64,000 bases of DNA from Datnioides undecimradiatus (GCA_008933995.1 WARS01000011.1:14351516-14415515), one strand, 5' to 3'. Shown: positions 14,901 to 28,597, counted from the first letter of the stretch. Numbers and translations are program-made. The notes: generated by a model from the letters alone, not told the origin.

Positions 14901-16679
14901 AACCGTGTTGTGTGCGAGTTTACTTTCTCAGTGACTTTAATTATCTCCCATATGTTGCTCCAATTATCCAATCAGCACATGTCCCTGATGCACAAAAAGG
15001 TCTGGTTCAGACATTATCTCCTGATTTGAACCCTTACTCAACAAGGTTAGAACCACATGGTTTTTAACAGTTTCATGAGCAACTAAAGGTTTTCTATCTC
15101 AGCTCTACGTGACTGCCCAAAGTTTCCTTTTTTGCACATGTTTGAGAAAATGGAGTTAACTGGAGTGATGTCTGTCAGCAAGTTCAGGAGCCCAAACTGC
15201 AAAGTTTCTATTGCATCTGTGTATAAAGATCCAAATCTTTCCTTTCTACAGAAGATGTGGCCTCTGTGAGTACAGTGTGCTCTGTGGATTATCCAGCGTT
15301 ACAGGGAAACTGTTTCTGTAAAGTCCTGTTGGGTGTGTGCCTTGGAAGCGCCTTAGAACATCAGTACCTAAAACCAAAACTATCCACATGGCTAGATACC
15401 ACTGGAGGCAGGTGGAGAAAATATGTTTTTGTAATTTGTGTGAAGTAACCCCTTAACAGGAAATAAGTAGGACTGAATTTGTAAAACCCAAATAGAGAAA
15501 GAGCAAGAGAGAGCACAGACAGGCATGGATAGACTGGGGGCTGCAGAACAAGAATTAGTATAATCAGTCCCAGGGCATAAACCTAGGGGACTGCAATCTG
15601 CTGTTTCCTGATATTAACTACAATCAGCAATCAACCTGCACTGCAATTTACAACCATATAAAAACACATTTTAGAATAGAAACTATGACAGCAACGTTTT
15701 ACCAATCTTAGACAAAAGAACCTGCATTCCCTCCAGACCACTAGCCAGAAATGGGCTGAAGACAAATGAAATGAACTTCATTCTTTGTTTTTAACCACAC
15801 AAAAAAGTGTGAGGTAGAGATGGAGGTGACTGTACACATAATGGAAATTCTGCTGCAACAATGACGATTGGATTGCTTTTCTCCGAACCCCCTGGAATCT
15901 ATACCTTTTTATTATTTCCCGTAATGTGCGCACTGGCGGAAGCACACAGAAAAAGGTATCCCTCTGAAACAGTGTGAGCTGTGAAGTAATCACCCAAATA
16001 CGTCCTTGTTAGCTCCGAGTCCTGTTGACACTCACTGGGCTTTTACCCAAGCTAAAAATATGTCTCCTTTTCTTTCATCTCTCTTCCCTTTCATTCTGCA
16101 TGTGAGAGCTTTACTGGGTGCTGCTGGTCCGTGGCCTAACTGAGGCCTAAAGCCCCCCTCCTGTAAAGCAGTGGGATGCCAAACATCCTCTGATTTACAG
16201 CTTGGCGCACATGCTATGCCTTTGCTCCTATGGGCTATAAAAGGCAAATGAGAGCGTGATGTCCAGATCCCGCTTGCTATATTAACCTGCATTCTTTCCA
16301 ATAGAGTAGAGTGGCTGCATGAACTGACTATAACCACATGGTGGAAAGAGGCAAACCTTCCAGGCCCCAACAGAGAGCTCACGTGAAGGGCAGATGGAGA
16401 GTCGGGATAGCGGTCTGATAACAGCAGCTGCTCTACCTGCTCTCACATACTGGTTATATGGAGCAGTCAATAACATTCCTTCTCTGCTACACAACACTGG
16501 CTCCACAGACTTGTCTGGCCTCAAATTATATTACATATTTCCTCAGGTGTTTAAGACAGGAACACGTGCACCTGAGTGACAGGAAGCATCTGTGGGATCC
16601 ATGTTCAGGACCAAATACCAGCAAGACAAAAAGTCTGGAGTGATGCTAACATCTAAGCACGTTCATCTCAGTGAAGCTG

Positions 16680-17130
16680 AATTTTGGTAACAGAGCTAAA
16701 TGCTAAATGCTACAGACAATGAGAAACATGAGAGAAATATCTACCTTTATGCAACATAAAGGGGTAAAGGGATCACCAAAGCTGTCACAATTCATCATGA
16801 AAGAGGTTGTGAATATCCCCAAGATAAGGCCCATTACAACCACTATGACAAATTTTGATCAAAACCACACATCAGCCTGCTAGACCAAAGTCCACGGGAT
16901 GTATTGGCTGTGAACCATAAGTGTCTGCACAAAATCTAGTAGATGATGAGATATATAGACAAGATCTTGACACAACGAAAAGTCACAGGATCATCCAAAT
17001 CATCTGGCACCGTGGAAGTCATCCGAATTTCACTGAAATCTGTTGACTAGCTGTTAAGATCTATCTTTCAGTCTGGCCCAAAGTGGAGGACTGCATGACA
17101 TCCATATAACAACACTGCTAACATGGGGAC
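16680..17130. repeat. Degenerate teleost interspersed repeat (GCTAAC/TTTAGC type)
   Basis: Runs such as GAGCTAAATGCTAAATGC (16695), GGATCACCAAAG (16769), TGTCTGCACAAAATCTAG (16922), TGTTGACTAGCTGTTAAGAT (17041) and AACAACACTGCTAACATGG (17107) follow the order of a common fish repeat of unknown class. The copy is highly diverged. I see no open frame. Boundaries approximate. Confidence 0.45.
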
Positions 17131-19239
17131 AGGGGAAAAACAATATCTATAATAAGACTACAGGAAGAAAATGATGGCGGATGTTTCCATCAGGCTCTTG
17201 TAATGCTTTGAAAGGCAGCACATCAACCAATGTCAGCAGGCCGCTGTTAAAGATGCAGCCAGGACCCAACTGCCTTTCTACCCCACCCGTTCCTCTCAGG
17301 ATTAGCTTTGCTATGATTTAGCGCTGTTTCTCACTGGCCTCTGGAATGCGACGGATGACGGATCTATTTTCCTACATTGTTTCACCTGCTCTAAATGGAA
17401 CCACATGCTGCACAGGACCGCCTCTCCTTTGTCTGTAATTGGAAGCACATGCACAGTGAAGCCAAGACTAAGGCAGAGCCGCCACAACCGACAGGGCCCC
17501 CCCCACCTACCTCCACCATCACCTCCCCACCTCTTCCCTCGGGTGTGGGGTGCCACATTTTGGTCCAGGCCAAGTGGCAGGTCACACTGCAGTGCCTGAG
17601 AGCATTTATTGAACTAACTGACCTGGCATTACATGTCAAATTCAGTTCAATGGGACGACTGTATCGTGTATCCTGCAAGTCTTTCAAGCCCCTCGGACTG
17701 AAATTTGAGTGGCACTTTAGAGTCTGCTGAGGAAGGAGGCCTTGACATCGAGTCTGACATGCTTTGAGAACACAAGCAGTACTGTACTGTTCATTCGCCA
17801 CGGTCTGTGATGTCTGGACAGGACAGGCCATAGATGCGGGGCAGAGGTATCACCAACTCTTACATCACTGCTTTTTTGTACCAGAGCAGGATTGCATAAG
17901 TGAAGAATGCATGATATTTATTAACCTCATCGGTCACGTTAACTTAACATGTCTGTCAATGATGTATTTGAGGAATCGTTCAGTGATATCCAGAGGGAGA
18001 GAGGCAGAACTCTCTGCATTCAGTGAAACCTTAGACACAGGCAGGATTTCAGAAATACTGAGACCGTGGGTCCAAGTCCCCCATAACCACCAGACACTAA
18101 CAATGATGTCTCAAAATGCTCTTTATTTAATTTAATTATGAAAAACCCACTTTGAACTATTATTCTAAACAGAGTATTTTGATATGCCATTAAAACATTT
18201 CTGGAGAGGATCTTTAAATATACTCAAACCTAATACCTGAATCAACCAATAGCACACTTATTAATGTAAATCTCCAATACGTCTCTATAAGAGGGCACAG
18301 CCTTAGTATTATCCACATGCAGCTACAGTCCTGCATGTTGATATGTCAGTAAAATGATATGGTGAATTTAATCATCAGTGAGGTGTTTTTACGTCCCCTT
18401 CTCCCTAAGGCTTGCAGATTCAAAACAACTATTAATGAAGTCAGGGGTTGGTATTTCTGTAAATATTTTTATAAATTCACTTGGCAGCAAAGCCCCTCTT
18501 TTCCCTTTTTATCTCAGCACAAGGCTAAAAGGCCAGATAAGTCATTACCGGGAAATATTGGGCACGCAAAACCATTTTCAAGTTTCAGCCTCATTATTGT
18601 GAAAAACATAAAGTAGTGTCCTTGATTGAGCCTGACGTCGGCTGTAAACTCATCAGAGCAAGCTCACGGGGGCCTCTAAGTGGCCTGATTGCCATGGAAA
18701 AGCTGGCAAGGTTTGTTCCACCAAAACAGTGATTAGCACCCTGTTACAGTTATTGGGCTAGATTAGCAACTCTGGCGCCAAAGATTAGTGCAACCCTCTG
18801 GTTTCACAAGTCATCTGGAGGAGATTGTGAGAGCTTCTGGCTGACTTTAACCACTTTATCACTATGTAGACTTTAAAGCGGTTGCAGAGGCCTTGAGGGC
18901 AGAAGAAGTACATGCTTCTCACTTTTCATGAATAACTCGGAGGGAATGCAGATTATCAACCGAATGTGGCGATTGGATGTCCTGGATCTGTGGCTCCAGG
19001 GTTGAAGGTTGGGTTGTGCTGCAGTGACATCTACTGGTGATAAGTGAAGTTACAGCTTAAGTTTATTTACAGTTCGTGCCACACTGGTTTTCACTACCAG
19101 GGGTACAACTGATTGTTTTCAGAAACATTAAGTGCAATGATTACATTTTTATTTTTATGCACCTTGAGTACACATGTTTATTGTATCATCTAAAGAAAAA
19201 AAAAAACAAAAAAAAACAAACATATATATATGTATATAT

Positions 19240-20180
19240 ATAAAACATCCAAGATCCGGGAATACATCAGAAAGATGGCCCCATTGGATGGAGTGTTCAG
19301 TGAAAGTCTCAAGCAGTGGACACCAGACGAATGGACCCAGGAGGAACCTTCATGGGAGGACAAACCCCTGCATGGGATGTACCACCGACAGATCAGAAGT
19401 GGCTGACATGGAGAAATCCTACCAATGGCTAGTGAGGGCTGGACTGAAAGACAGCACTGAGGCGCTCATCATGGCAGCACAGGAACAGGCCCTGAACACA
19501 AGAGCGATAGAGGCCCAGATATACCACACCAGGCAAGATCCAAGGTGCAGGCTGTGCAAAGAGACCCCAGAAACAGTCCAGCACATAACGGCAGGATGTA
19601 AGATGCTGGCAGGAAAAGCATACATGGAACGCCATAACCAGGTGGCCGGCATAGTGTACAGAAACATCTGTGCAGAGTTTGGGCTGGAAGTCCCTTGATC
19701 CAAGTGGGAAACACCTCCAAAGGTGATAGAGAATAGCACGCAAAGATCCTGTGGGACTTCCAGGTACAGACTGATAAGATGGTAATGGCTAACCAACCAG
19801 ACATTGTAGTGGTGGACAAGACCCAGAAGAAAGCCGTTGTGGTGGACATCGCAATCCCAAGCGATGGTAACATCAGGAAGAAGGAACATGAGAAGCTAGA
19901 GAAATACCAAGGCCTGAAGGAAGAACTGGAGAAAGCCTGGCTGGTAAAAACATCAGTGGTGCCTGTGGTGATCGGGGCACTCGGAGCAGTGACCCCCAAA
20001 CTGGAGCAGTGGCTACAACAGATCCCAGGAAAGACAACAGACATCTCAGTCCAGAAAAGCGCAATACTAGGGACATGTAAGATACTGCGCAGAACCCTCA
20101 AGCTCCCAGGCCTCTGGTAGAGGACCCGAGCTTGCAGAGGAGGAACCGCCCGCGGAGGGCGAGATGGGAATTTCTTTTTA
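19240..20180 (+). mobile_element. Decayed 3' end of a non-LTR retrotransposon with a restriction-enzyme-like endonuclease (R2/R4/NeSL/HERO-type; possibly Rex6-like)
   Basis: Only the C-terminal part of the single ORF remains. After a helical linker (SYQWLVRAGLKDSTEALIMAA) comes a zinc knuckle CRLCKETPETVQHITAGC, spacing C-x2-C-x7-H-x4-C, at about 19552-19605. An endonuclease-like segment follows with PDIVVVD and VVVDIAIPSD (about 19797-19865), the layout of the PD...D catalytic core of this retrotransposon superfamily. It then runs to PGLW and a stop at 20118-20120. The copy is broken by a frameshift near 19393, an in-frame TGA at 19696-19698 and another frameshift near 19740. No reverse transcriptase domain is present, so it is 5'-truncated. 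Both sides abut TA-rich tracts (19222-19242 and 20181-20191). The clade name is inference; the zinc knuckle plus PD-D pattern is seen directly. Confidence 0.85.
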
Positions 20181-23103
20181 ATATATATATTAGGAACGCC
20201 ACAGTTTAGCTTTTCAAATGTGGCTAAAGAGGGATGAGGTGAGAAGTAGCCTTTAAAAGGACAACATTTTGTACAAGTAGTTTATTTCCTTTGCTGTTTG
20301 GTGCACAGTTTCTCGGACATTTAAAGCATAACACAACAGAGAGATGATGAAGAAACCAACTGATTTTTGAGTGCTGTGCTGACCGTGCCTCACCTTCCAC
20401 GATGCAAAGTGAAAATAAAATGGAGGAGTTGTTTTTTTGCTGCAATGAATATGAAAAACTATAACCAGCATCATATCTTTGGTGATACATTGACACTTTC
20501 TAAAGTTTAGTTATCGGGGGTTTATCAAAGTTGCATTTTGATTGACAAGCATCAGAGCAAGCAATTATTCCCAGCAGAAACAAAGCTATAAAGTATAACA
20601 ATATCTTGTAATTAGGATATTTTATAACTATTCATACATAGTGTGGAATTAGTTGTTTTCCTTTCTTATCATGTTATTATACTCTGGATAAGTGAACTAG
20701 GCAGGAGTTAAAGCAGAGACAACAACAGAGAGGAGCAGATCAGGGGAAACGCCAGTGTTGACTAGAAAGGTCTGCTGGAGAAAGAGCAGCTGTGATGTCG
20801 CAGTGGGCCAGATGCACAGATGATCTGATTAAGGACGTGTTCTTGATCACGTAGCTCTCACAGTTCACACACAGACAGATCTTTATCTGACTCACATTCA
20901 CCTCAGCGGTGAGCAGAGTGCCGTGTTGTGGAAACTTTGGTTTGTTTTTAGACCACAGATAACGAGTCAGTGGGTTAGTTTTCATTGACTTGACATGCTG
21001 CGGAGTGGAATATCCCAATCAATACTCTGCGACACCTAATGACATAATACATCATGTGGCTTTACAGTATAGACACAATGGAAAGTTTTTATTGAGCTAT
21101 TTCCATTCATGTAGCTCATCAACAGAGAAAAAGTAATTACAGTAGTGCACTGGAGGTCAGTCTAGGACTGTATGTGTCTCTGTGAGCTGATTGACTTAAA
21201 TCACAAAAAGTATTTCACCAATTCATCTCATGAGGTGCATATGCAGATATCTTTTTTTAATCTGATTTATCCAGGTTTTGAGATATCTCAGATGAACATC
21301 CCCAGTTCATTTTAAATCAGAAGGAGGGGAGTCGTCATGGGTGTTTACTTCATACATAAACCCTGAATATTCTTTATTAAAAGTATATTTATGTTAAAGG
21401 TGGTTAACATCTAATAGTAGCAATCAATAATTAGCATTAGACTGAGCAACTCTGTAACAGCAAAACTAGATATTGTCCTTCCCAGATCAGTGGTGTGGGG
21501 GCGGAAATTCATTTTGTAGTACTCTCAGCAATGAAAACTAACATTAAACAGTAGTTTATCTTTTCAGAAACATTGAACTAGTATCTCCAGATTACTCAGC
21601 AGAACACAAGGTCAACAGTTTTAAAAGAGACCTTTTCTTCAATAGAAAGTAGTTGAGTGTGTTTTATGTACTCTTTTGTTTCAGAGGGGCAAAATTAAAA
21701 TTCTCTGTAAACTTGTATTATGTGAATATTTATTAGTTTCTTTTATTTTTATTTTTTGTTTTTTCCATCCAGTGCCAGTGTTGTAGTACGGTTATGACAT
21801 ATAACCATGTTATGGATAAAGCATGGTTAGGATGAAGTACCTAAAACACTCGGTCAAGAAAGATTGTGTTTACATTTAATAAACAGGTCAGAGTTGATCA
21901 TTCTGACATTTAGATCTTGCTGTCCGGCCACTTCCTGCAAAGAACATTAGCACTGAATAAAATAATGTGTTGCAGGTTTATCTAATACGGATATTCTAAC
22001 TTTTCTCTTAATTTAGATAAAACAATTCTTCATCTGTGTCAGCGTTCCAAATCAATTCAAGATAACAATACATCTCACACAGAGTGATGCAGGATGGCCA
22101 GTTTTTATTATGACACTATATTTGCTTGTACTATATGGTTCGGTCGTGGTAATGTAAGTCATTCTTTACATTTCTCTGTCCCTTGGTGACTTATTAGGGA
22201 AATTCTGTTTTATCTTGCTCGGTTTGACGTGAGCAGCTTATATTTTTCTGTCCTTATTCTCTGCACCTACTGCATAATATGACATGGGATCACTGAAGGG
22301 GCTCAAACTGCTGCTGTGCAATGAGACAGGGGACAGAGTTAACGTCTCCTCACCACCTCCTGCTCCTCCTTCCCTCTCTTCCATGCACTCCCAACACAGT
22401 CAATTACTGAGATGGAGCTGTGATTGATCATGTTGCAGGCGGACGGTGCAAAAGGCCCTCGGTTCAATAGTGACAAATGTTCTCCTCAGCAATCCTCGCT
22501 TGATTTTGTCAGGCAGTCTGTCTGTAACACTCGCTAAGAACACATGTAATCCTTCAAGTCTCGGGCTTATTGATTACAAAAGGCAGATACATTTCAACAA
22601 GGACCACAATCAATAACCACAGCTGTGCACGGACAATATAAAAGTCTTTAATCATAAATAATTGAATCAGATGATCATGGATGAGTTTCACAGAGGCAGT
22701 CAAGCTTTTTTTTTTGTTAGTGTCATTTAAGAAGGTGATTGAGGAGAGTTCGTTTGGAAAGGTGCGCAAGGACACTGATGATGAGCAGGTAATTTGTGTG
22801 TGAAAGATGAGCAGCATGTGTGACTGAGAGACAGACAGAGAGAAAGAGAAAGAAAAAGAATAGCCCAGTAATATGATTTTCAGTGTGACTCATCAGTGAA
22901 CAACCACAATCACCTCAGTCATTACCCCTTTAATCATGTAAGAGTGGTCAGCAGCTTAAAGAGACACTGGTGGGTTTTTAATGACCACCCCAGGCCTTTT
23001 CCTGTGAGTTTATATAGCATGTAAATAATGAAATTATAAAGTAATTCACTGATGCTTTGACCTCAGGTGCTCAAAAACCTGAATGTTCTTGTTTTTCAAG
23101 CAT

Positions 23104-23415
23104 TAAAGGACTAGTCTGACATCTTTGAGAAATGTGCGTATAATACCATTCTCATGTCTCTCTGGTAAGTATAAAGCTACAGCTAGCTGGTTCGCTTAGT
23201 TCAGCATAAAGACCCCATGTAAACCATTTGTCATTTTTGTACATTGGTTTTTCTATGAATTAAGCAAACAAGACACGAGATGAAACTGAATCAATAAGAT
23301 GTCTCATTCAGGCCAGATTCGGGCTAGCAGCTTCCCCTTGTTTCCAGTCTTTGTGCTAAGCTAAGCTACATGACTGCTGCAAATGCATTCCTCAAAGTGT
23401 CAAACTACTCCTTTA
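23104..23415. mobile_element. Non-autonomous DNA transposon (MITE) with 30-bp terminal inverted repeats
   Basis: The left end (23104-23133) begins TAAAGGACTAGTCTGACA and the right end (23386-23415) is its reverse complement with about five mismatches (TAAAGGAGTAGTTTGACA read inward). The element is 312 bp with no coding capacity. Inside are paired AGCTAGCTGG...GCTTAG and GCTAAGCTAAGCTACAT stretches, so the whole element can fold into a long hairpin. Elements with such AGCTAGC/GCTAAGC interiors are common in fish genomes. Superfamily and target-site duplication could not be fixed. Confidence 0.75.
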
Positions 23416-24135
23416 CGATATATGTTACTTCTCCTATGCACATGCTACCCCTACTACGTTCAAACAACATGCTGTATTGCACAGCTTTTTAATATGGCAC
23501 GGAGCATTTTCATGTAGAGGGCTTTACTTCAGACTGTGTTATTCATCCACATTCTGCCCCCTTGTCCCTGTTAGACTAATTGAATAGGGCAAAGGCAATG
23601 ACATTCATCATATACAGGAGGAACAATCATAAAGGGCAAAGAGGGGCTGATAAAAGAGGGAGAGACAGGCGGCACAACAGGCTGTCAAAGCCAAAGGCCT
23701 CCGGAAGGGACTCACGCAGGGAAGCTGAGGCAGCAGCAGGGAGGAAATGTAGACATCAAGGAAAAGGACACCAAAAATATAATGTCTCAGGTGGGTTTGT
23801 GATCAAATCTGTGCTGCGGCGCCGTAGGCACACTGCAGCTCTTTTTATATTATGCTGTAAACTACACAGTACATGAAGCAGCTCTTTGTATCTGCAGTAT
23901 GTTTTGACTCGACCACAGGTGTAAACGCAGCCACGATGTGAGCTGACAAACGGCCTGCAATTAAAAGACACTGCATGAAATCCCTTGATATCAATGTGAC
24001 TGCTAACCGGTGACACAGCACGGCAGCTAGTGGGCGTCACTCTGAAGAAAACAGACACAAACAGTAAACAGTGAGCTTGTGTTCAGGCGTGGTGAAATAA
24101 GTCCCCATTTTTATGTGACTGGTCAGTCGAGGCTG

Positions 24136-24149
24136 CACACACACACACA

Positions 24150-24189
<40 letters not shown>
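24136..24189. repeat. (CA)n microsatellite
   Basis: CA units with one interruption (CAGACA near 24149). Confidence 0.95.
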
Positions 24190-24191
<2 letters not shown>

Positions 24192-25496
24192 CATATAAAG
24201 TGCTTTGTGTAGCACGGAAAGAACATCTCTTGAATCTCAAGTGTTTAAAGTTGGCCTATTTCCACCTTCCTCTGGGGTCCCAGTGAGTGGAGGATGTTGT
24301 ACATTCATTAGAAGAAAGAACTGTCAAGAGCCAGGCTGACAAATGACATTGGCCCTCTAATGACTGCCCAGCTGTAACGTGTTTTCTGCTTCTTTTTCTG
24401 GGGACGCTGCGGTGTTTGGTGAGATTTTTCCGTTAAAAAATACGATTTCATATTTTTCATATTTTTTTTCTTACTGTGAACAAATCCCATGAAGTAAAAA
24501 ACTAACAAATATAAAACCAAAACCTAATATCACTTTTTCCCCTGTACGACCTCCACTGCTGTTTAAAAACCATTAAAGACTTCAGTGAGCCAAACCGTTG
24601 ACCTGGGTGACTCGTTCATGTATCAGGATGGACAAGGGCACTGTAAATAATTTTTAGTCCCACATACACAGTCCCACTGTTGTTAGCACACACAGGAGAA
24701 CAAAATGTGTATTAATCTGCAGCTGAAAATAGTACCAAGCAAACACACTATTTATAGACGTAGGTAGAATTATGATGCCCAGCAGTTTTCAGGAAATTAC
24801 AGAGCCTTTTTTAAAAATAAACTATATATATGTGCAACTTGTTCCTACCTGGATTTCAATCTTTGGTAGGAATAAATGGCACAGAGAGGGTAGAGATGTT
24901 GAATTGAGAGATGGACTGAAATATTGTTGAGTTTGAAGGCTCGGTCATGACCTTTAAAAGTTTGATTAAAATAAATGTAATTATGACTACAAAAAAATAC
25001 ATGCTAATATAAAACCAAAATTTCAGACGTGTCTCCATGACAACTCTATCAGCTACAGAAGGCCACTGTTGGTTTTTAGCCTTTTCATGGGAATTGCTGA
25101 CAGTAAGAGAAATCTACAATAGCATCAGCTTTATCCTTCAAGGATTACATACAAAGGAACGACATTCACAATTAAGAGTGATACATTATGTATAAAATAG
25201 TAATAAAACCAGTGCAGGTGGTGCAACATTGATAAACTCAAAAAACAAGGGATGAAAAAAACAAAATGCATCTTTGCATGTTTCATTTGTTCACTAGTTT
25301 TTTTTTGCAAATGAATGTAATTTAATGACGTACTTCTGACGTTACACATTAGATCATATTTGTGTTGTGACATATGACAAAGTGTGCGGCTATGCTGCTT
25401 CTGAGAAGGATTGTAAGAGGTGTGTGAATTACCCAGAAGCACTACAACCAGAGCTCTTCAGGGGGAATAAACAACATGCTGCAGAGAGAGCATGAG

Positions 25497-25547
25497 TGAG
25501 AGAGACAGAGAGAGAGAGGCAGACAGAGAGAGAGAGAGAGAGAGAGA
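25497..25547. repeat. (GA)n-rich microsatellite
   Basis: GA units interrupted by GACAGA and GGCAGACA; ends with nine or more clean GA units. Confidence 0.9.
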
Positions 25548-26274
25548 TCCTCTAAGTATCATGAGTCATATGCTGATGTTACATAATCAGTCTGGGCCAC
25601 AAGTTAAGTGACAACACCAGGTACGACCTGGTTGACGCACCCAGGACATTTTAGGACATAGATTAAAACACTCTTGACTTAACTTCTTGTCATTATTAGC
25701 ATTTAGACCCATGACTGACATCAGTGTCATTTTAAGACTCCCCCGTTGCAGCAGTGGCAGCAGCTCCCTGATTGAAATCAGTGCTATTTTCAAAAACGCT
25801 GAGATGTTCTGTGACGAATCAACAGGAATGTGTTTGCTGCTTTCCGTGAAACTCAAGATTTCTCTCCGTCTCTCTGTCACACAATGAATCATTGATGGCA
25901 TCTTGGAGAAATAACTGAGCAGTGATTATTATTGCAGAGGGCTATTGGGAATGTGTGTGAGTCCCAGACAGTTAGTTTAGTGAGTTGGCCGAGTCCCCTG
26001 TCTCCTCCTGACAAAGAAAGAGAATGTTCCAGCGCCGTGCCCGAGAAGCCAAGATGGCCTTCACAATGCCCGCTGCCACCGCCCACGGCTGCCAGTCCCA
26101 CGGTGGGTGCGTGTCCGCTTCGATGCCCATCTGTTTTTTTTTTTGCAAAGTGAAAGGTGATGATGGATGCCGTATGCAGACCTCCACTGTGCATCCCTGC
26201 GTCACTGTGCCACCCATGACTCCATGAGGCAGCGTCCTCTGAGCCCTGGCAAGCTGTCCACATCCCCGCTCAAT

Positions 26275-26534
26275 GAGAGTGTTGAAGCCTGAGACTTTAT
26301 TCAGTGTGTGGCGAGCCAGAATTGGAGCACTTACATGCTCTCTGCCTGTAATGTGAGTGTCACTAGGTGAAGGAATATGCAGGATCCTGCCGAGACAAAG
26401 AACAGAGTCATTGGCTTTCATGTGAGTCTTTGTACCAGCTTCTGAAAAGAAATTCAGAAAACGTTAGATGTGTTGATCAGAGCGGCACAAGCAACCTTGT
26501 TTTTGTACCTGTGTTGTGTTCCCTTCAGTAGCTG
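26275..26534 (-). other. c12orf75 (occ1): OCC1 3' UTR with AATAAA signal
   Basis: On the minus strand an AATAAA is at 26301-26296, about 235 bases after the OCC1 stop codon. If used, the last exon would be roughly 265 bases, nearly all non-coding. Longer transcripts cannot be excluded. Confidence 0.5.
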
Positions 26535-28597
26535 CTAGTCTGCAAGAGGAGGGGGGAAACAGAATCAGTGCACGGATATTTATAGGATAATTATTTGACA
26601 AATTTCTAGTTCTTCTCTCTTTCAATGTCAAGACTGTGCTCAAAAAACACCCACACACTCTACCCTGCGGTTTGAACTGAGAGACCTCGGTGGAAAAAAC
26701 AGAGTCGATACTTGTGACAGAGGATAGAAAAATGAATCAATTCATTATTATATTTACCCTCGATGAGCGCAAGGACAAACATGACAAAAGGAAATCTATC
26801 AGGACTGCACAATATATCAGCGAGGTAGCAGTTTGCTCACTGTAACCTCTCTATACCGGTCACTTTGCTGAACAAAATGCCACAGTTTATATGCCTTACT
26901 ATGTCTATTGCCTTGTCAAGAAAGAATTAACATCAATTCAATCGTCAATTTCACTGTACTGAATTGGAAAATGAACACGCATCACAAAGGTGCCATCTAG
27001 TTTTAGTGAGAAAAAAAAAGGGAACTAAAAACTATTTTATTTCACTATGCTACGGCCAAAACGAAGGTTATGAACCATATTTATCTTCACAGCTATGAGT
27101 AACTGAACTGCACTAGTAAAGTGAATGCTTCTCATCAAGATTCAGTGAAAATAAAGGTCAAGCAAAACCAAAAATGCTGCAGGCAGGCATGTGGTTTCAC
27201 GAGGTGATGGCTCAGCCACTAGGGATTATTTCTCTGTATGCCCAAAGGTGCTTCACTACAAGATGCTCATCAATGTCAGAGATGCTATCTTAATATGGCC
27301 TACAGTTTAAAACACAGATGACAGCTTTAATTTATTATGGAGAGGAAGCATTTTTCCAGAATATACTATGCACAATACAGATTATTAAATAAAGTACCTT
27401 TACCTTTACGTGTGGACTTGGACTGACTAGCAGCCACAGTGGTCAGGTCTGCTGGTAGACCTACATATACACCTCCATAGTTCCTAAGAGGAGAGCAACG
27501 TAGGAAACAAAACAAGGATTGAATTGTGTTGAATTCATTAGATCATTAACAGTCTGGAATGACTGAACAACATATATGACTGATTACAAATAGTCCATAA
27601 ACATATGGTCCATGGTTTTTATGAGATCTGTGTGGATGGTGGAAGGTTTTGGCTCACACAGGCGCGCCGACATCCAGCACGTAATTACATTAAGATGGCT
27701 GGTACATGCAATTAATAGAAGAACGTTTTCCTATTTAAAAAGCATTCATTCTATCTGTCCATTGCTTTAGTGACAGTCACTTCTAATTAGAGTCGTTGAA
27801 AACACTGGTGACAATAATGGTAATTTCAAATAACTACCTCTAATACCATGGGCTTTTTAGACTTGTGCTCTCATATAAGAATCTATTCATAACGCAGGAT
27901 GTGTAATCTAATGACTATTGACCTTTTTGATTTGTCATAGCAAGAAAAGCACGTGTTGCTATTAGCCTTAACGTGGAGAAGCTAAGTACCTTCTTTTCTC
28001 ATCTTCTGCCGAGGGATCTTCTGTCCTGATTGAGAGAAGAATCACAGGTCAGGTCAGCTCTTAGGAGCAAAGAAGACATAAGAACTCATAAACTAATGAG
28101 AAGCAGCAAACACTGAACACTGAACACTGTGGAAGCGTAACCATGTAGCTGCAGAATATCTTAAGCTATTCTGCATTAGCATTAGCCCTGCAGGGAGTAT
28201 TGCTTATTCCCTTTTGGGAGTTCTGAGCATATGATGATCAAACCGAATTGCCAATTTTTGTTTCACGTCTGGAACAAACCAGCTTTCAATGACCTCTCTT
28301 CTCTTGTTTTTGTTCTTATTGTTTATTTGTTTGTTTTTAAGGGCTGACATAAATTTCACTTTTGGGGTCTATTATTCCCTTAATCTTGTTTTTTCGCATT
28401 TCACTTGTAATCTGCGTGTGTATGTGTGTGCGCGCACATGCATGTGTTTGATATTTTGCTGTGTAGTACAGTCCTCGGAAGCTGTGATTAGCTTTGGTGA
28501 GTCAGTACTGTGCTGCTGTCAGCTCTCACGGGCCCTGTGCTGGCGGCTTAGATGGTTATCAAGGAGCACACACACATACACAAAGACATATATGTGC

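Larger units (their letters stand above)
11500..19239. other. Intergenic DNA with one decayed repeat and two GATTAG-rich blocks
   Basis: No exon is recognised. The stretch holds a GT microsatellite (11931-11992) and a degenerate repeat (16680-17130). Clustered GATTAG/CTAATC sites occur at 13794-13809 and 18731-18788. A GACATCTACTGGTG motif at 19027-19040 is common in fish dispersed repeats. Nothing else stands out. Confidence 0.55.
20192..26274. other. Intergenic DNA downstream of OCC1
   Basis: Apart from the MITE at 23104-23415, the CA tract (24136-24189) and the GA tract (25497-25547), I see no exons, RNA genes or long frames. The region lies just 3' of OCC1 on its strand, so longer OCC1 3' UTRs could reach into it. 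Confidence 0.55.

Noticed and set aside
19419..20101. Long minus-strand frames of 156 and 210 codons
   Set aside because: They are antisense shadows of the retrotransposon ORF on the plus strand.
1..26274. NUAK1 exons, expected beyond OCC1 from human gene order
   Set aside because: No kinase motifs or other NUAK1-like stretches were seen in any frame; the gene is presumably beyond the left edge.
25972..26421. 149-codon minus-strand frame, first considered as the OCC1 last exon via an acceptor near 26441
   Set aside because: It would add an unrelated long C-terminus. The acceptor at 26540-26542 has a much better pyrimidine tract and ends the protein at the length known for OCC1.
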